The notes: generated by a model from the letters alone, not told the origin. Positions 23,807-35,318 are shown, numbered from the stretch's first letter. The stretch: DNA of 64,000 nt from Yponomeuta sedellus (GCA_934045075.1 OW203734.1:6826516-6890515), one strand, 5' to 3'. Numbers and translations are program-made.

Positions 23807-25588
23807 GGAGATGATAGGCTGATGTGTAAGACTAGGTGATGGTCCCAAAATATTCCTTTCAATTGTTTTAGGATTGATAGAGACATTAGTCTGTGTGACT
23901 CTCCCACAGATTAAGAACAAGCAACTTTTTCCAGTTTTACAGAATAGGTATCTTATAAAGTCCTGGCAGGAGTTTTCTCTAGATTTGTATTGACTCAGCG
24001 AATGTGTAATTCTGGTCTTAGCATAAGGTCAGTTAAAACTGGATGAAAAGCGGTATTACTATTTCTTGAACAAAGTTATCACCATTGTCACAATTCTGTA
24101 ATACTAATTGTTTAGTATGTACCTGTCATAATAATATGCTATACAATGTAATGCAATAGACACCAATAATAGTCATCATAAACTTATTATATAAATACAG
24201 TGTTGTATTTCTTAATGACTCGCGACGCTCATACATAGTTATATATTTTAAGGGACTAATTGTAATTATTTATTAGGTAAAATTAAAAAACAAGGATTTC
24301 AACAGAAAATATACTTTCAAGCATGTGGCATCCAGTGCTAAGTAAAGACACAACACGCGCCTTATCACCGGACCTGTCCGCGGACGTAGTGAGTGTTGTG
24401 TGTCGGCCTGCCGCGAAAAACTAAAAGTGCCTTGAAGGCAGACCACATACCCTGAATAATTGACAGTGACATCACTTCAGGTTACCGCCGCCGCCGTGAC
24501 CACGGCAATTACAATGTTGCCGAAACGTCGGGAATTAAAGTAATTACGATTTACCTATTAAATAATGGCAATTAGACTCGTTAAAAATATAACTAAATAT
24601 GAATAATGACGTGTGTCAAACAAAATTCAACAGAAATAAGCGCATAATTAGTGAAACATCGCGAGTAAAACAAATTTGCTGAATATGCCAATTTGGCTTC
24701 CATTAAGTTGCTTTAGTTTAAAAGCCCAGACTGCGGTTCTGTGCCTTCAAGTATGAAAAGGTTAAAGGTCAAGATTATAAAATAAATTCGTAATAAAAAT
24801 AGCGATCTGAATGTTTGTAGGTTATAAAAATATCTATTTCAACTAAAACATGATAAAAATGACATAATATGTTTTTTAGCTTTTAATTTGAGGGCTGTTA
24901 AGTAAATTTTATTGGGTTAGTGAGATTGTAATTTACATTATGTATGTTAGATTTTTATACCTATTTTGAAAAAGACGAGTGTTTTTTTACATAAAGAAAG
25001 GACAGTAATAGTTATTTTTGTTGTAACAAATGCATTTTCACAAAGTGAAGTTTTTTATACCCTGTTTTTTAGTTGTACCACCAAAGAGAAGAAAAATAAA
25101 TGTATTTACAAAAAAATCTTAGTTATTTTGTACTTTTCAAATATAAAACTCAATATTTTGACAAATTATTTATTTTAATAACTACAACACAAAACATGAT
25201 CTGTTGGCATTAAAAATTAAAGTCCTCTTTTACATTACTTTTGAACTAATCCTGACAATACAGCAATCCTTCATTTGGTAATTAGAAATACTTTTTAGCT
25301 ACAGCTTTTCACAGAAAGTCATCAAACAGCAAACTTTTGTAGGTATTAGTAGTAATCCACCTATATAATGGATCAATGAATGGGATACCACTAGCTGCTA
25401 ATTAGTTAAGACCTGAGATTTCCACACTTAGCCTTAAAGTTGGGCTTTATATTTATAGCATCCAGGTACCAGCCTCGGTTGTCACTGTTTAACTTTCCAA
25501 TAAATAGCAATTAAATCTAAACCACATTCAGCACCAAGCTTTTAAGCTAACTCACAGATACCAGAAGGATTCACTGATTCCAGATGAC
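23807..25588. other. Convergent interval between HACD3 and NDUFA13 stops
   Basis: Holds the 3' UTRs of both genes. AT-rich; an AATAAA-like 'aataaaaa' lies near 24790 on the plus strand. A repeat segment (24215-24580) carries 'gccgaaacgtcggg' and 'tttacctattaaataat', which recur near 12870, 13450, 20490 and 60215. I see no gene in it. Confidence 0.5.
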
Positions 25589-27219
25589 TTAAGAGCGCAG
25601 TTTAATTGCTTGACGCTTGTACCACTCTGACGGGTCAGCATGGGCATAGTACTCATGGAAGATTGGCTCCACAAGGGTGTCAGGGGGCACCAGTTTATAG
25701 ACCTTCTCGCCAAAGTATGTGCCAACCTGGAATTAAGTATTGAGACCTTAGAAGTCACAAGATTGCAAAATGGCCTGGTAGTCTATCAGGACAAGAATCT
25801 CATATATAAATAGTATATGAGATTCTTGTCCTGTCCACTAAGTCTTGTCCACTTAAAAAAAGAGATTTTAACACAATTCAATAAAGTTTCATGCATATAC
25901 TTTTGCAGCTAAAAACAGTTGCAATGACTGTGAAGTAAGAAAGAAATTGCACATAACCAATATACATAATTTTAAATATAGTGAGGTAATTTATACAGCG
26001 CCCAGTGGCACCTTCACTCACGCTCAGGGTTCAAATCAAAAATAGCTCGATAATTATCAATTGATAATAAAAAAAATTTCGTTTATGCAAAGCAAACAAA
26101 ACCAAGCAGCAAGATCTTAGTTGGCTATTAGGATTAGGTCAACAAATAAGTTCTACTGCAGCTACAGCAGCAACACAGCCAATGGAACTAGAATCATCAT
26201 CGGATGAAGATATTCCTTTGGTATATCCAATTTAATATATATTTAGAATGTCAAATCTGATGGACACTTTTTACTTTAATTAATGTTAATTATTATTTAT
26301 GTTGGATTTTAAATAAAAATCATAAAATTAAGTTATGAAACAATATAGAAAATTAATTTCTTACATGGGTGATAATTATCAGATACCTAATTATTGTTTA
26401 TTATCAAGCAGCATAATTATCTTGATAATTTCGAACCCTGCTCACGCTACATGGGTGGAGGGACCACTGATGCAGCAGTGCCTGAGGTGTTGTTAATTTA
26501 CACAATGTACTGTTTTATATAGGCAGTATTGGATTTAGAGAATCAACCAATATGACCATCACTTTCCAGCAGTTGGGATAAAGACATACTTATTTCTCTG
26601 ACTCTGACTAGATAGTGTCACATATGTGATGAAAATAATCCTCTCACCTCCCAGCCAGGCACATCGCGCATGAGCTCCGCCTCGGCGTCCCTGTTCCTCC
26701 GCAGTTGCTTCAGGTACTCGCGGTCTCGCTCTGCCAGAAGCATTGGGTAGATCGCCATCTTTGACGATCTGGTCTCGATTTCATTCTTCTGGATCTGCTT
26801 CTGGGTATACTTGAAAACGTACGCACTGGCTAGAGTCATTCCGAGGTAGCCCGCGAACAAGGCATATCCTGCAAGAATTTACGTCCTTTTTTTTATGTTG
26901 TTTTGGTAGCCGAATTTATCTACTTTTTTTGGTACTGGTAACTTTTGTAGCATGTTATTAAATAATTTAGCTTTGCCTAATGGTTACTAGATCATGACTA
27001 GTAGAAAACACATATTTTGAGTGTATTCGATCGCTATGGAAAGCAAAACTAACCATAACCTAAAAATCGAGTTACATAATGAATTTGTAAACATATCACT
27101 ATAGGAATGGAATACGTACCGCTGAAAAAGGTCTTCGCTGGGATCCTTTTAAAGGGGATAGGCCTGTAGCCCCCCGGAGGGGGCAAATCCTGTCGTTTCA
27201 CAAGAGCAGCAGAATCCAT
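25589..27219 (-). CDS. NDUFA13: NADH dehydrogenase (ubiquinone) 1 alpha subcomplex subunit 13 / GRIM-19 (3 exons)
   Basis: Accessory subunit of mitochondrial complex I, in the inner membrane. Exons 27120-27219, 26648-26868 and 25589-25726 (minus) join with phases 1 and 0 to give 152 residues; human is 144. Hallmarks: an N-terminal QDLPPPGGYRPIPFKRIP block, a single membrane segment (GYALFAGYLGMTLASAYVF, about 34-52), a charged helix (ARAERDREYLK-type; here LLAERDREYLKQLRRNRD), and the end VPGWEVGTYFGEKVY .. HADPSEWYKRQ. All splice sites are GT/AG. Intron 2 contains a hAT element and a perfect hairpin. The gene starts 323 bp from a plus-strand gene, so they probably share a bidirectional promoter. 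Confidence 0.97.
25788..25832. repeat. Perfect short hairpin, 19-bp arms, 7-nt loop
   Basis: Arms 25788-25806 and 25814-25832 are exact reverse complements. It lies in NDUFA13 intron 2, about 60 bp upstream of exon 3 in transcript direction. Confidence 0.85.
25985..26510 (+). repeat. Repeat family C copy split by a hAT insertion
   Basis: 'tacagcgcccagtggcacct..' at the left and '..acatgggtggagggaccact' at the right are contiguous in other family-C copies. Here they are separated by 26025-26440 plus one copy of the duplicated target. Confidence 0.75.
26025..26440 (+). mobile_element. Non-autonomous hAT element with transposase C-terminal remnant
   Basis: 416 bp bounded by the 8-bp target duplication 'ctcacgct' (26017-26024, 26441-26448). 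The ends CAGGGTTC and GAACCCTG are inverted. From about 26085 the plus strand reads DLSWLLGLGQQISS, then an acidic SSSDEDIPLVYPI and a stop (26233-26235). This looks like the C-terminal tail of a hAT transposase frame. The rest of the transposase is deleted, so it is a deletion derivative, not a MITE of unknown origin. NDUFA13 intron 2. Confidence 0.88.
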
Positions 27220-27542
27220 TTTTGGGACCCTTCGCTTGTGGGCAGATCCAGATTTGTCAATTTTGCTGGTCTGACCACAGATTAATGACAAACTGACTAG
27301 TTATCGATTGTAATCGCTTGTCAGACTAAGTTGAATTGAATTGCGTTTCGTTTCCATGGTTTTCATTTTCTTTCCATTGCTTCGTTCCAGCCTTTCCAGT
27401 CTTGCACTCCTGCACTCGTTCATAGCACAGAACAAGTTCATAGCAACAAACTAGTTATTTATTATTTACCTAACAACCTTCTCCAAGAACTTTTTCTAAT
27501 CGATCTAAAAACATTTCCTAATAAATTCTCAAATCATCTAGA
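27220..27542. promoter_or_regulatory. Divergent promoter interval, NDUFA13 / gene A
   Basis: 323 bp between opposing start codons, with no repeats. No TATA box was recognised. Head-to-head spacing this short suggests shared promoter elements; this is inferred from position only. Confidence 0.5.
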
Positions 27543-30500
27543 ATGCAACCTACAATCAAAAGTAAGAAAGTTCAAGTCAGCATCAGTGGGCCGGAAAAGG
27601 AAGTAGATACTGTAAAAATTCGTCCGTTGGAACGTGTGAAGATCACCCCACTAGTTCCTCCTGAACCCTCGGCTTACGGCAAATACAAGAACTACAGTAG
27701 ATCGTGGATTCTCCATGACAGCCGTGAAAATCCATTGAAGGGGAGCGAGATGCGCGATAAGTATAAACTCATTGACCACGAGGAGGATAATTCCAAAGAA
27801 GGTAGACCATTACAATCATAGAGCCTACGTAATGAGATGATTTATACAGCGTCCAGGGACACCTTAACTCTCACTAGATGGGTGAAGGGACCACTCGGAT
27901 GCTGTAGTGCCTGGGACATGGTTTTTAGATGGTGTTGGCTTGCCCAGCACATTATCATCCTGACAGCTAAGTTGGCCTAGCCCACTAGAAAGACTAGTCA
28001 ATACATGCGGAGCCAACCAAGCCACGGGTTTTCTCACGATGTTTTCCTTCACAAATTCAAATGTTCGCAAAGTTACATATTAGAGCCTAGTACTTATACA
28101 ATTGTACTGTGCTTAAAAAGCAAGCTAATGAAGTGTATTTTTGAAAAAAATTGTAAAGATGTACTTCCGTAGCCATTATTATTAAAACACTCAGTTCCGT
28201 CCCTCGTCGTCAGCCAAAATCTAGTTCGTCATAGCAAAATACAACAATGTCTGTAGATTGCTGTGTAATGTGTCACAGGCGTTTTCGACCATATAATAAT
28301 ATGTATAAGTATCCGGTCATAGTTTTATTGGTTAAAAGAGAATGTGAAACTCGTGACGTACCCACTACCAGGCGCTAAAGAAACTGGCTTGTGCCCGGAG
28401 TGCACGGGGAACTGGATAATGTTGAATTGAAAATGTTACACAAACAAGTCGAATTATTAAGACTGCTGTTACGTGTCGCTCCCACATGCCAGATGGAAGA
28501 GCAGCCTTAAAGCTGCTATTGCGGATGCCAGACGTAACAACAGCCTTAAGGCTGCTCTTTCCTTTCGCAACCCTCTTTTTTACATTGTAACATATGTATT
28601 TGTAATTATTATTATGAGATTATGAGAGATATACCTAAGTACCTTTACAATGTGATTTGACGTATGAACTAGCTAATAAAATTACGTATGGTTGTAATTT
28701 TTATACACTAATTATGGTGTTGTCTATAAAAACGCGATTGCTTAAAACACTCCTTATCTGAGGTGTGCGAGGTATAGTGTCGAGAAAGAAAGAGAGGGAT
28801 GCCGCAGAGGAAAGAGCAGCCTTAAAAATCTTTTGACAACCAGGCCTGTTTTTACACATGCTATTTTTCAGGAATTCGCAGGCAGATGTTAAGGAACTTC
28901 TTTTGGGAGGAAATGCTAGAGGAAGTCATCGATGAGCTGACAACTACGAATCCTGTCACAGAGTATAGCACGGAATATGAAGCCAACTTTGTGATGGAGG
29001 ATTTCAAGCCTCGTGACTTTGAAGAAGTTGTGGACAAAGATGTAAGCATTACTCTTCAATATACTCTTCGCGTTTGTATCTACGTTCAAATATTAACGAT
29101 AATCCGTTTAACACACAGCTCATACTTTTTTTTTCCAGATGCATTTAAAATATCCCCTCTATGGCACTGGATCTAGTGCTTACACGTACTATACGGAGAA
29201 AGTACAGAAGTCTGCTTGTGTAAGTACCTATACGACTGGCCCATAAAAATCGCGATAAGAAGTTTTAGGTTTTGTAACAGCCGCAGTAGGTAAGTCTTAA
29301 TCTGGGCTTCTACTTTAATCAGACTCACAAGGTTCACTAGCACTGCTAATGATAAAACAGTTTTGTTGTATAGAATCAGGCGTTACTTTGCGGAAATCCA
29401 TAATAGCATTAAAAAGTGAAGATTACTTTGCTAAATTCCGCCAAAAATCCCACAAGCACCATGCGGTTAGTTAATGCACCGCCCTCCCTCCCACTTTTTC
29501 AAGCAGAAGCAAGACACGAACACACCACCACCGACCCAATACTTGTGTGAGGAAACACGCGACTCGTTTCACATCTAACACGAGGCATCCTCAGGCTCCC
29601 AAATGCTTTGACGCGTCGCGTGTTTTCTCACACAAGTATTTAAGTTGGCGGAATTTAGCAAAGTAATCTTCAAAAACCTATTTAGAGGCTAAAAATTTCA
29701 CCCATGCCGGGATTCGAACCGGCACGGATAGCCAGAGGTTGCGGGTTCGAATCCCGGCATGGGTGAAATTTTTAGCCTCTAAATAGGTTTTTAGATTTGT
29801 TCCTTAGCGCGGGTTAGTGCATTAAAATAAAAATAGTACAAAGTAATCTTCACTTTTTAAAACAGTTTTGGAAAAAAATGGTTTACAAATAGTTCTCCTA
29901 GGTATGCGATTCATAATCCGTCAAAAAAAAATCGCGGCGATGAGTCGCAATGAGTGCTAAGCCTTAAGATTTTATGTCATGGCAATAGGGACTTTCAGAG
30001 GCATGAGACCTAAGACTTAAAATCCCGGGACTAGATAGAATTTCCGCTCACAAATTGTGGCAACTCCTAGGTCATGATTGTGGAAAATCCTTATTACCTA
30101 GCCTTCTTCTTCCGTGGCGCTACAACCCTTTGTGGGTCTTGGTCTCCTCCACAGTTTTCTTTCAATTATCGCGACGCTTGGCGACGTTCTTCCAGTTGGT
30201 AAACTTCCACATCGCCCTCGGATCCTCTTCTACACAGTCATACCACCGCTATTACCATACCTACTAAACTTCGGTTGTAAGGATGGATGAATAAATTGTT
30301 TCTTGAGGAATCGCCTTAAGCGATATTCATTAACTAGCTACGTCTAGTACCTCGACTACTCCTACGCCATTAACTTCTCGATAATAACAACCCACGTGTT
30401 ATCGGCCTCGTTTGTGATGAAATATAAATCAATATAAAACAATGGCTGCAAAAACTAACTAATAAGTATCTAAACTGTCCACGGTTGAATAGAAAATATC

Positions 30501-30720
30501 GCTTTTACCTAGAAAACGATACGAAACGACAGTTTAGATATTTATGAAATATTATGTAAGTAGGTACTTTTATTTTGTCTAAAGTGCAACACGAGTTCTT
30601 GTCTAATCTTATAGGAATTTGTTTTCTTGTTTATAGGGCAATGTTTTGGAAAAGTTTCGGAGAAGCCAGGACTTTACGAAACCTATGGATCAGCGTTTGG
30701 ACAACGGATGGGTCTTATGA
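27543..30720 (+). CDS. Unrecognised 197-residue protein, paralogue A (4 exons)
   Basis: Exons 27543-27801, 28872-29041, 29139-29219 and 30637-30720 join in frame (phases 1,0,0) into 197 residues. I do not recognise the family. What supports it as real: GT/AG sites at every border, and a tandem paralogue at 32163-34550 with the same exon number, the same phases and an identical exon 2 length (170 nt). Shared blocks: a KIRPLERVKI motif near residue 26, SWIL near 57, FFWEEMLEEVIDEL near 95, TEYEANFV near 114, then KYPLYGTG. No signal peptide, membrane segment or catalytic motif is visible. It is soluble and rich in charged and aromatic residues. An ATTAAA at 31009-31014 could be the polyadenylation signal. 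A structural role, perhaps axonemal or cytoskeletal, is only a guess. Confidence 0.85.
27830..28065 (+). repeat. Repeat family C copy
   Basis: Same orientation as 574-800. It starts 29 bp after the exon 1 donor of gene A. Confidence 0.7.
29409..29860. repeat. Nested inverted repeats in gene A intron 3
   Basis: The segment 'gtgaagattactttgctaaa..' at 29417-29441 recurs inverted at 29646-29672, so it ends where SINE-A copy 5 is inserted. Between them, 'aatacttgtgtgag' with 'cacgcgac' is inverted again as 'gcgtgttttctcacacaagt'. This is a foldback of nested layers about 450 bp wide. Confidence 0.65.
29673..29838 (+). mobile_element. SINE-A copy 5, 5'-inverted, 14-bp TSD
   Basis: Flanked by 'caaagtaatcttca' at 29659-29672 and 29839-29852. 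The right part is plus-oriented with the complete tail ending AAAATAAAAATAGTA. The left ~45 nt are an inverted copy of the B-box-to-tail region. It lies in gene A intron 3. Confidence 0.88.
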
Positions 30721-32162
30721 ATAATTTTATTTTTGTCTATTTATTTTCGTTAATTTGAAGAAAATCAAACATTTATTCTTACTTACTTTTTATATTTTTG
30801 AAACAAAACATGTTAATTTAGGTAAAGCTTTGGCTTGATTTGTAAATCTAGCATTGTCCTGTTTTTATTGAAGATTATGTCTGTTATATATGATTATTAT
30901 TATATTATTTTTTAATTATGTTTTCTCTGTGTTTGTTAGTTGCTTTACTTGCATGCGTAGTAGAAACAAACTGCTAATTCAATATACCATAAAATTTATA
31001 TATCGCGTATTAAAGGAGGTAAAGAAACTGAATCAACTATGAATTTCATTATTTACTTACATAATTTAAATACACTATTGTAGATAGGAAAAATCAATAG
31101 GTCGTATAGACACTGAGTTCATTTCCCATTGCCATTTACCAGGGTAATTTAAAAAGATGCGTACCTACGATACGATCTTAACATTTTGAAGCACAGAGGT
31201 AGCTTGTCCTATCGGACTCATGGTCCTAACTATTCGGGGCCCGCTCAAAGATGATTCAAATACCCACTACCTAGATACAGAAATGTTTGGGATTTTTTAA
31301 TTCACAGAGATAGAGCTACATATGTGAATGTCCGATCACTGATGTCAGGTCAAAACAGGGTCACCTCAAAAATGTTTTGCTTTACAACTTATTTTCTGAG
31401 TTTTCTTCAATTATTTAATCAGGTATATTTTGTCGAAATCACAATTCATTGGAATCATCAGGTTTCACTCTGCTTTGCAGAGCTTAATTTTATTATGGTG
31501 AGTATGGACGGTGCTCCCGTCGCGTCGTCGTAAACGAATAAATTAAAAAACAAAGTTCATATGAAATACTCGTATTGACATAAATCCGAAATCACGGAAG
31601 TCAAAAAAAGAAAAATTAACGAGTTTTCTGAGATGCGCTGTTAGAGGTCTGGGTATGATGGCACTAAGAGCAATGGAATAAAAGAATAGTAGCGTAGATA
31701 GAGTCTCTACGAATAGTAGCAAGTGCAGTCTGCATCAACAGTATCCTGTTGATGCAGACTGCACTTATTTTAGGTCATAATTATTTTAGGTCATACCTGC
31801 ACGGATTTGACATCCGTGATACCTAGCATCAGATTTCTCCGAAACTGAGCCTCAGATAAACGAAACATATTTGTCTTTTTAATCTGACATTTATATAGGA
31901 TTTGACTTTTTACCAACATGACATTGGCAGAATGCTAGAGCTAGAGGTTCCACAGAGGTTATACAGAATTGAATTGATAGGTACCTGTTTCAATATTAAA
32001 TTGATAAATTTTGTCTATTAACTTGTGTGTCAAGGGTGTCAATAAATCAATAAAATTATTCGTATCAGTAATTAATATTCTGTTGAAGTGGTCACGAACT
32101 CTGCACTTCGCTTATTCTCCGCCATCAAATTGTTTGAAAATCAGATTTAATCTTATCAAAAA
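30721..32162. other. Intergenic interval between paralogues A and B
   Basis: 1.4 kb, AT-rich, with gene A's 3' UTR at the left and gene B's promoter at the right. A perfect hairpin at 31721-31766 is the only structure seen. No third paralogue or relic exon was recognised. Confidence 0.5.
31721..31766. repeat. Perfect short hairpin, 21-bp arms, 4-nt loop
   Basis: Arms 31721-31741 and 31746-31766 are exact reverse complements around 'tatc'. Intergenic between genes A and B. The loop is shorter than usual for an animal pre-miRNA. Confidence 0.88.
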
Positions 32163-34550
32163 ATGGAACTGCAAACCAACACGGAAGGTGTCCAAGCGGA
32201 CTTACCAGAACCACCAGAAACAGAACAACAGACTCTAAAGATCCGACCTCTAGAGCGAGTCAGGATCTTGCCCCATATGCCACCCGATAGGCCGGTACCT
32301 CTGGGCTCAGCGCAGAAGTTCTACAGCCACAATTGGATCTTGGAGGATGGAAGGGAGGTGCCCGACCCCGGTAGCGTTACAAAGGCTTCCTACAAGATTC
32401 CCGTATTAGTTGACAGAAAGATAGATTTGGGTGAGTAATTAACTAATTATACGGGCATTGTACACAAAACACTTCTCTGGGATAGAGGCGTGTGATAATG
32501 CATGTATGAAATCAAGAGTTGAACTTAGCACAAGTCAGTCAGAGTCAATAACGAACTACCTATGTAAAAACTTTAAACCACACGAATCCAAGTACCTACT
32601 TGGTCTAAACCAAAAACGAAATTTCCGAGATAATTTTGTTACGGACACACAATAAGAAGAATCAAAGCAGAAATTAATGTTTAGGTATTTGCTACTTAAA
32701 TACATGCCAGCGTCGTCCACAGCGATTAATTATAGTTTATTAACCCATTATGTCCCCACCACCGAGGGGCACGGGTCTCTTCCCTGAGAAAGGTATACGC
32801 CATACTCCACCACGGAGGCCAAGTCCGGATTGGTGGAGGCTTGTAAGACTAGTGGCTGGTCATACTGTCAGAAGATTTCAAGCTGCTCTAAGGCCTCGGA
32901 CTTGGCTTAGTAGAGCACATTATATTGGCATAAAGTTTCATACCATCATAGGAGTCCGGAAGCGAATGATGACAACCTTTTTCTGGGAGGAAATGCTGGC
33001 AGAAACAATCGAGGAGGTAGCAGCCACAGGGGAGGTCGCCGACTACTGCACTGAGTACGAGTCTAACTATGTGAAGGAAGGCTTTGAGCCACATGAACTG
33101 GGTCACGAGATTGACGCTGAGGTTGGTTAAGTTCTCCTTATTTATCCGCACTGAAGAGAAAAAAGAAGGCTATCAAAGAACTGACCTAAGGCCTGTTTCG
33201 GGCATAAAGAGTTATAAACCTAATCATGATTGTGTCTTTTCAGGCGGTTGTCAAGTATCCCTTACACGCCACTGGATTCCAGACAGTCACTTTCCATACT
33301 TGGTTTTATCAAAAAAATGACGTCGCTCCCGTAAGTACAAACAGAAGTAACATCTACAGTTTATTTATTCTTACTTGTCCAATTTAGTAAACAAGATTCT
33401 ACCCGTAAACTGTAACTTTTTAGTCCAAAACTGCCATATTTCCATAAATTAAGTAACTTGGAACATTCTTTTAGATAACACGCTGCCAATTTTATAAACA
33501 TAGTTCATGATAGTTCATGAATTTGCGAGAAAATGTCTGGTTTAGGCATCTAATCTCAATTTTGAGGTTAGAATCTTATTTACTAAATTGGACAAGTAAG
33601 AATAAATAGACTGTACTTGGGCAGTAAGGGGGCCAGTTTTTGAATTGATAACTTCGCTAAGTAAATAGTTAACTGTAGTGCTGCCTCTTCGAAATTTCTC
33701 GTGAAGGAGTGACAGAACGTTACTTAAGGTGCTTCGAGGTGCTAACTAGCGCCAATGGAAAAAAAATCATACCTTGTTTTATAACACATACGATTTTATT
33801 TAAAATCTCAACAACTGTGATAAATATTTTTAGAACCTACAGTGTGGAACCTAGGACCAAAAACCAAAGACGTTAATCACTTTTCGCCAAAAACGACTGT
33901 TATTTGCAGAAATCGATTAGTTCTAAAAAAAAAGTATTATTACGCGTCAAATTGATAACCTCATCCTTTTTTGAAGTCGGTTAAATAGTTGCCACAGTTG
34001 TTAAGATTTCTTATGTTCACTTTTTGATAAAAACGTATTATAAAACAAGTCATGATTTATTTTCTATTGGTAGCGCTAGTTAGCGCCCCGAAACGCCTTA
34101 AGTATTTACTTAGTGAAATTCGGAATTACGTAACTGTTAAAAGTGGGTTGTTCCACTAATCCCCATTGATGGGGATTTGTGAACTTTTTGTTCACAAATC
34201 CCCATTAGATACGCCAATGGGGATTTGTGTAATTTTAGTATTGGCAATGGGGATTTGTGAACAGAAAGTTCACAAATCCCCATCAATGGGGATTAGTGGA
34301 ACAACCCACTTTTACCACTTTTACAAATCCCCATCAATGGGGATTTTCAATGGGGATTAGTGGAATAACCCGTAAACGTAAACCCTATATTAGGTACCTA
34401 CCTACTTATACAATGTAGAATTCTTAGAATTCTTTTATTTTACAGAAAGGGCCTAAACTGGATCGTTTCAAGAAGAATCCTTTCTTTTCTAAGCCTATTT
34501 ATGAACGAATGAATGACGTCATGGACTTGGATCTCATGCCGAAGTTTTAA
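32163..34550 (+). CDS. Unrecognised 209-residue protein, paralogue B (4 exons)
   Basis: Exons 32163-32430, 32952-33121, 33244-33330 and 34446-34550 (phases 1,0,0) give 209 residues. It is the tandem paralogue of the gene at 27543-30720. Shared: KIRPLERVRI near residue 30, NWILEDGRE, FFWEEMLAETIEE, TEYESNYVKEGFEP and KYPLHATG. Divergent: a longer acidic/proline N-terminus and a longer basic C-terminus (KLDRFKKNPFFSKPIYERM). The exon 2 donor is the weaker GTTGGT. Exon lengths 268/170/87/105 compare with 259/170/81/84 in A, so duplication preceded moderate divergence. AATAAA at 35095-35100 probably ends the transcript, 545 nt past the stop. Function unknown. Intron 3 is a nest of four small DNA transposons. 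Confidence 0.86.
32745..32925 (+). repeat. Repeat B fragment
   Basis: Degenerate plus-oriented copy ('tgtccccaccaccgaggggc' onward) ending 27 bp before exon 2 of gene B. Part of the repeat may now supply the acceptor region. Confidence 0.6.
33357..33613. mobile_element. MITE with TA target duplication
   Basis: 257 bp, ends CAGTTTATTT and AAATAGACTG, with terminal inverted repeats of about 45 bp, flanked by TA on both sides. Tc1/mariner-type by ends and target; no coding capacity. Gene B intron 3. Confidence 0.7.
33628..34133. mobile_element. MITE family E, interrupted copy
   Basis: Matches 23184-23321 and 51298-51433 but is split at its central TTAA by the 33728-34097 element. The left part ends '..cagaacgttacttaa' and the right part resumes '..ttaagtatttacttagtg'. 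Confidence 0.72.
33728..34097. mobile_element. piggyBac-like non-autonomous element (TTAA target)
   Basis: 370 bp with TTAA at both borders (33724-33727, 34098-34101). Terminal inverted repeats of about 60 bp start GGTGCTTCGAGGTGCTAACT at the left and end AGTTAGCGCCCCGAAACGCC at the right. It is inserted into MITE-E. Confidence 0.75.
34140..34312. mobile_element. Palindromic MITE with TA target duplication
   Basis: 173 bp, ends AAAGTGGGTTGTTCC and GGAACAACCCACTTT, TA on both sides. The arms contain nested self-complementary units 'aatccccattgatgggg'. A partial extra copy of the end follows at 34315-34372. Gene B intron 3. Confidence 0.85.
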
Positions 34551-35318
34551 GAGTATTATTGCCATGCTTAGCTCTGTCGACCAAGATGTACCGAGAGAAG
34601 TCTACAAAAATGCTATGCGTCTGAATTTTATGTACCTATTTAGAGCTGAACCGAGTATACCTACTTGTAATCGGTGTGAGAGATCTTTAGTTGATTTTGT
34701 GGTTCCTTTAGATGCTATTTTATAGCCTCCTAAGCCCTGGCGTCCTAGAAATAGGCCATAACGAATAACTTTCTTAATTCAGACCCAATGATTTAGTAGG
34801 AAGGCCGGAAAACTTACTGTTCCAGGTCCAATATTTTCATTCATCATTTTTTAGACACCAAGAAGAAAAAGTTGTTCAAAATCTACGTAGCTTTGAAGAC
34901 TTGAAGTAACTGTTACTCCAGGGCTTAGGAGGCCAAGCTACTATTGTTCACGTGCATAGGTATAGTATTTATTCTTACGTTACGCTTATTTGTAAACAAG
35001 TATAATATAGAGCTAATTGAACTTAGCAGCGTGTATAGTGTTATTGAGACGCAAGTATGTATCGTATTATGTCGGGTAGCATCCTAAGAATTTAAATAAA
35101 GCTAAGTAATTTTGCAACTATGTTTTTATTCATAAAACAGAAATAACAGTTTTTCACTTAGAACAAATCTCCTGTCTTTATTCATAATTTTTTTTAACGT
35201 TCTGGTAAAAAGTATACATAGGTATTATACCCTGAAAACAACACATTTCTGTCATTGAAATGATATCTTGTGCCCTTTTTTCCTGAATATGTAAAAGTGC
35301 AAGTCAACCCAACTTTAC
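34551..35318. terminator. Convergent 3' ends of gene B and the V-ATPase D paralogue
   Basis: Gene B's AATAAA lies at 35095-35100 (plus). A minus-strand AATAAA for the V-ATPase D paralogue lies at 35177-35182. The two predicted transcript ends come within about 80 bp of each other. Confidence 0.6.

Noticed and set aside
31721..31766. Perfect hairpin as a microRNA gene
   Set aside because: The 4-nt loop and full complementarity without flanking stem are unlike most animal pre-miRNAs, and several unrelated hairpins of the same kind occur nearby; kept as a structural observation only.
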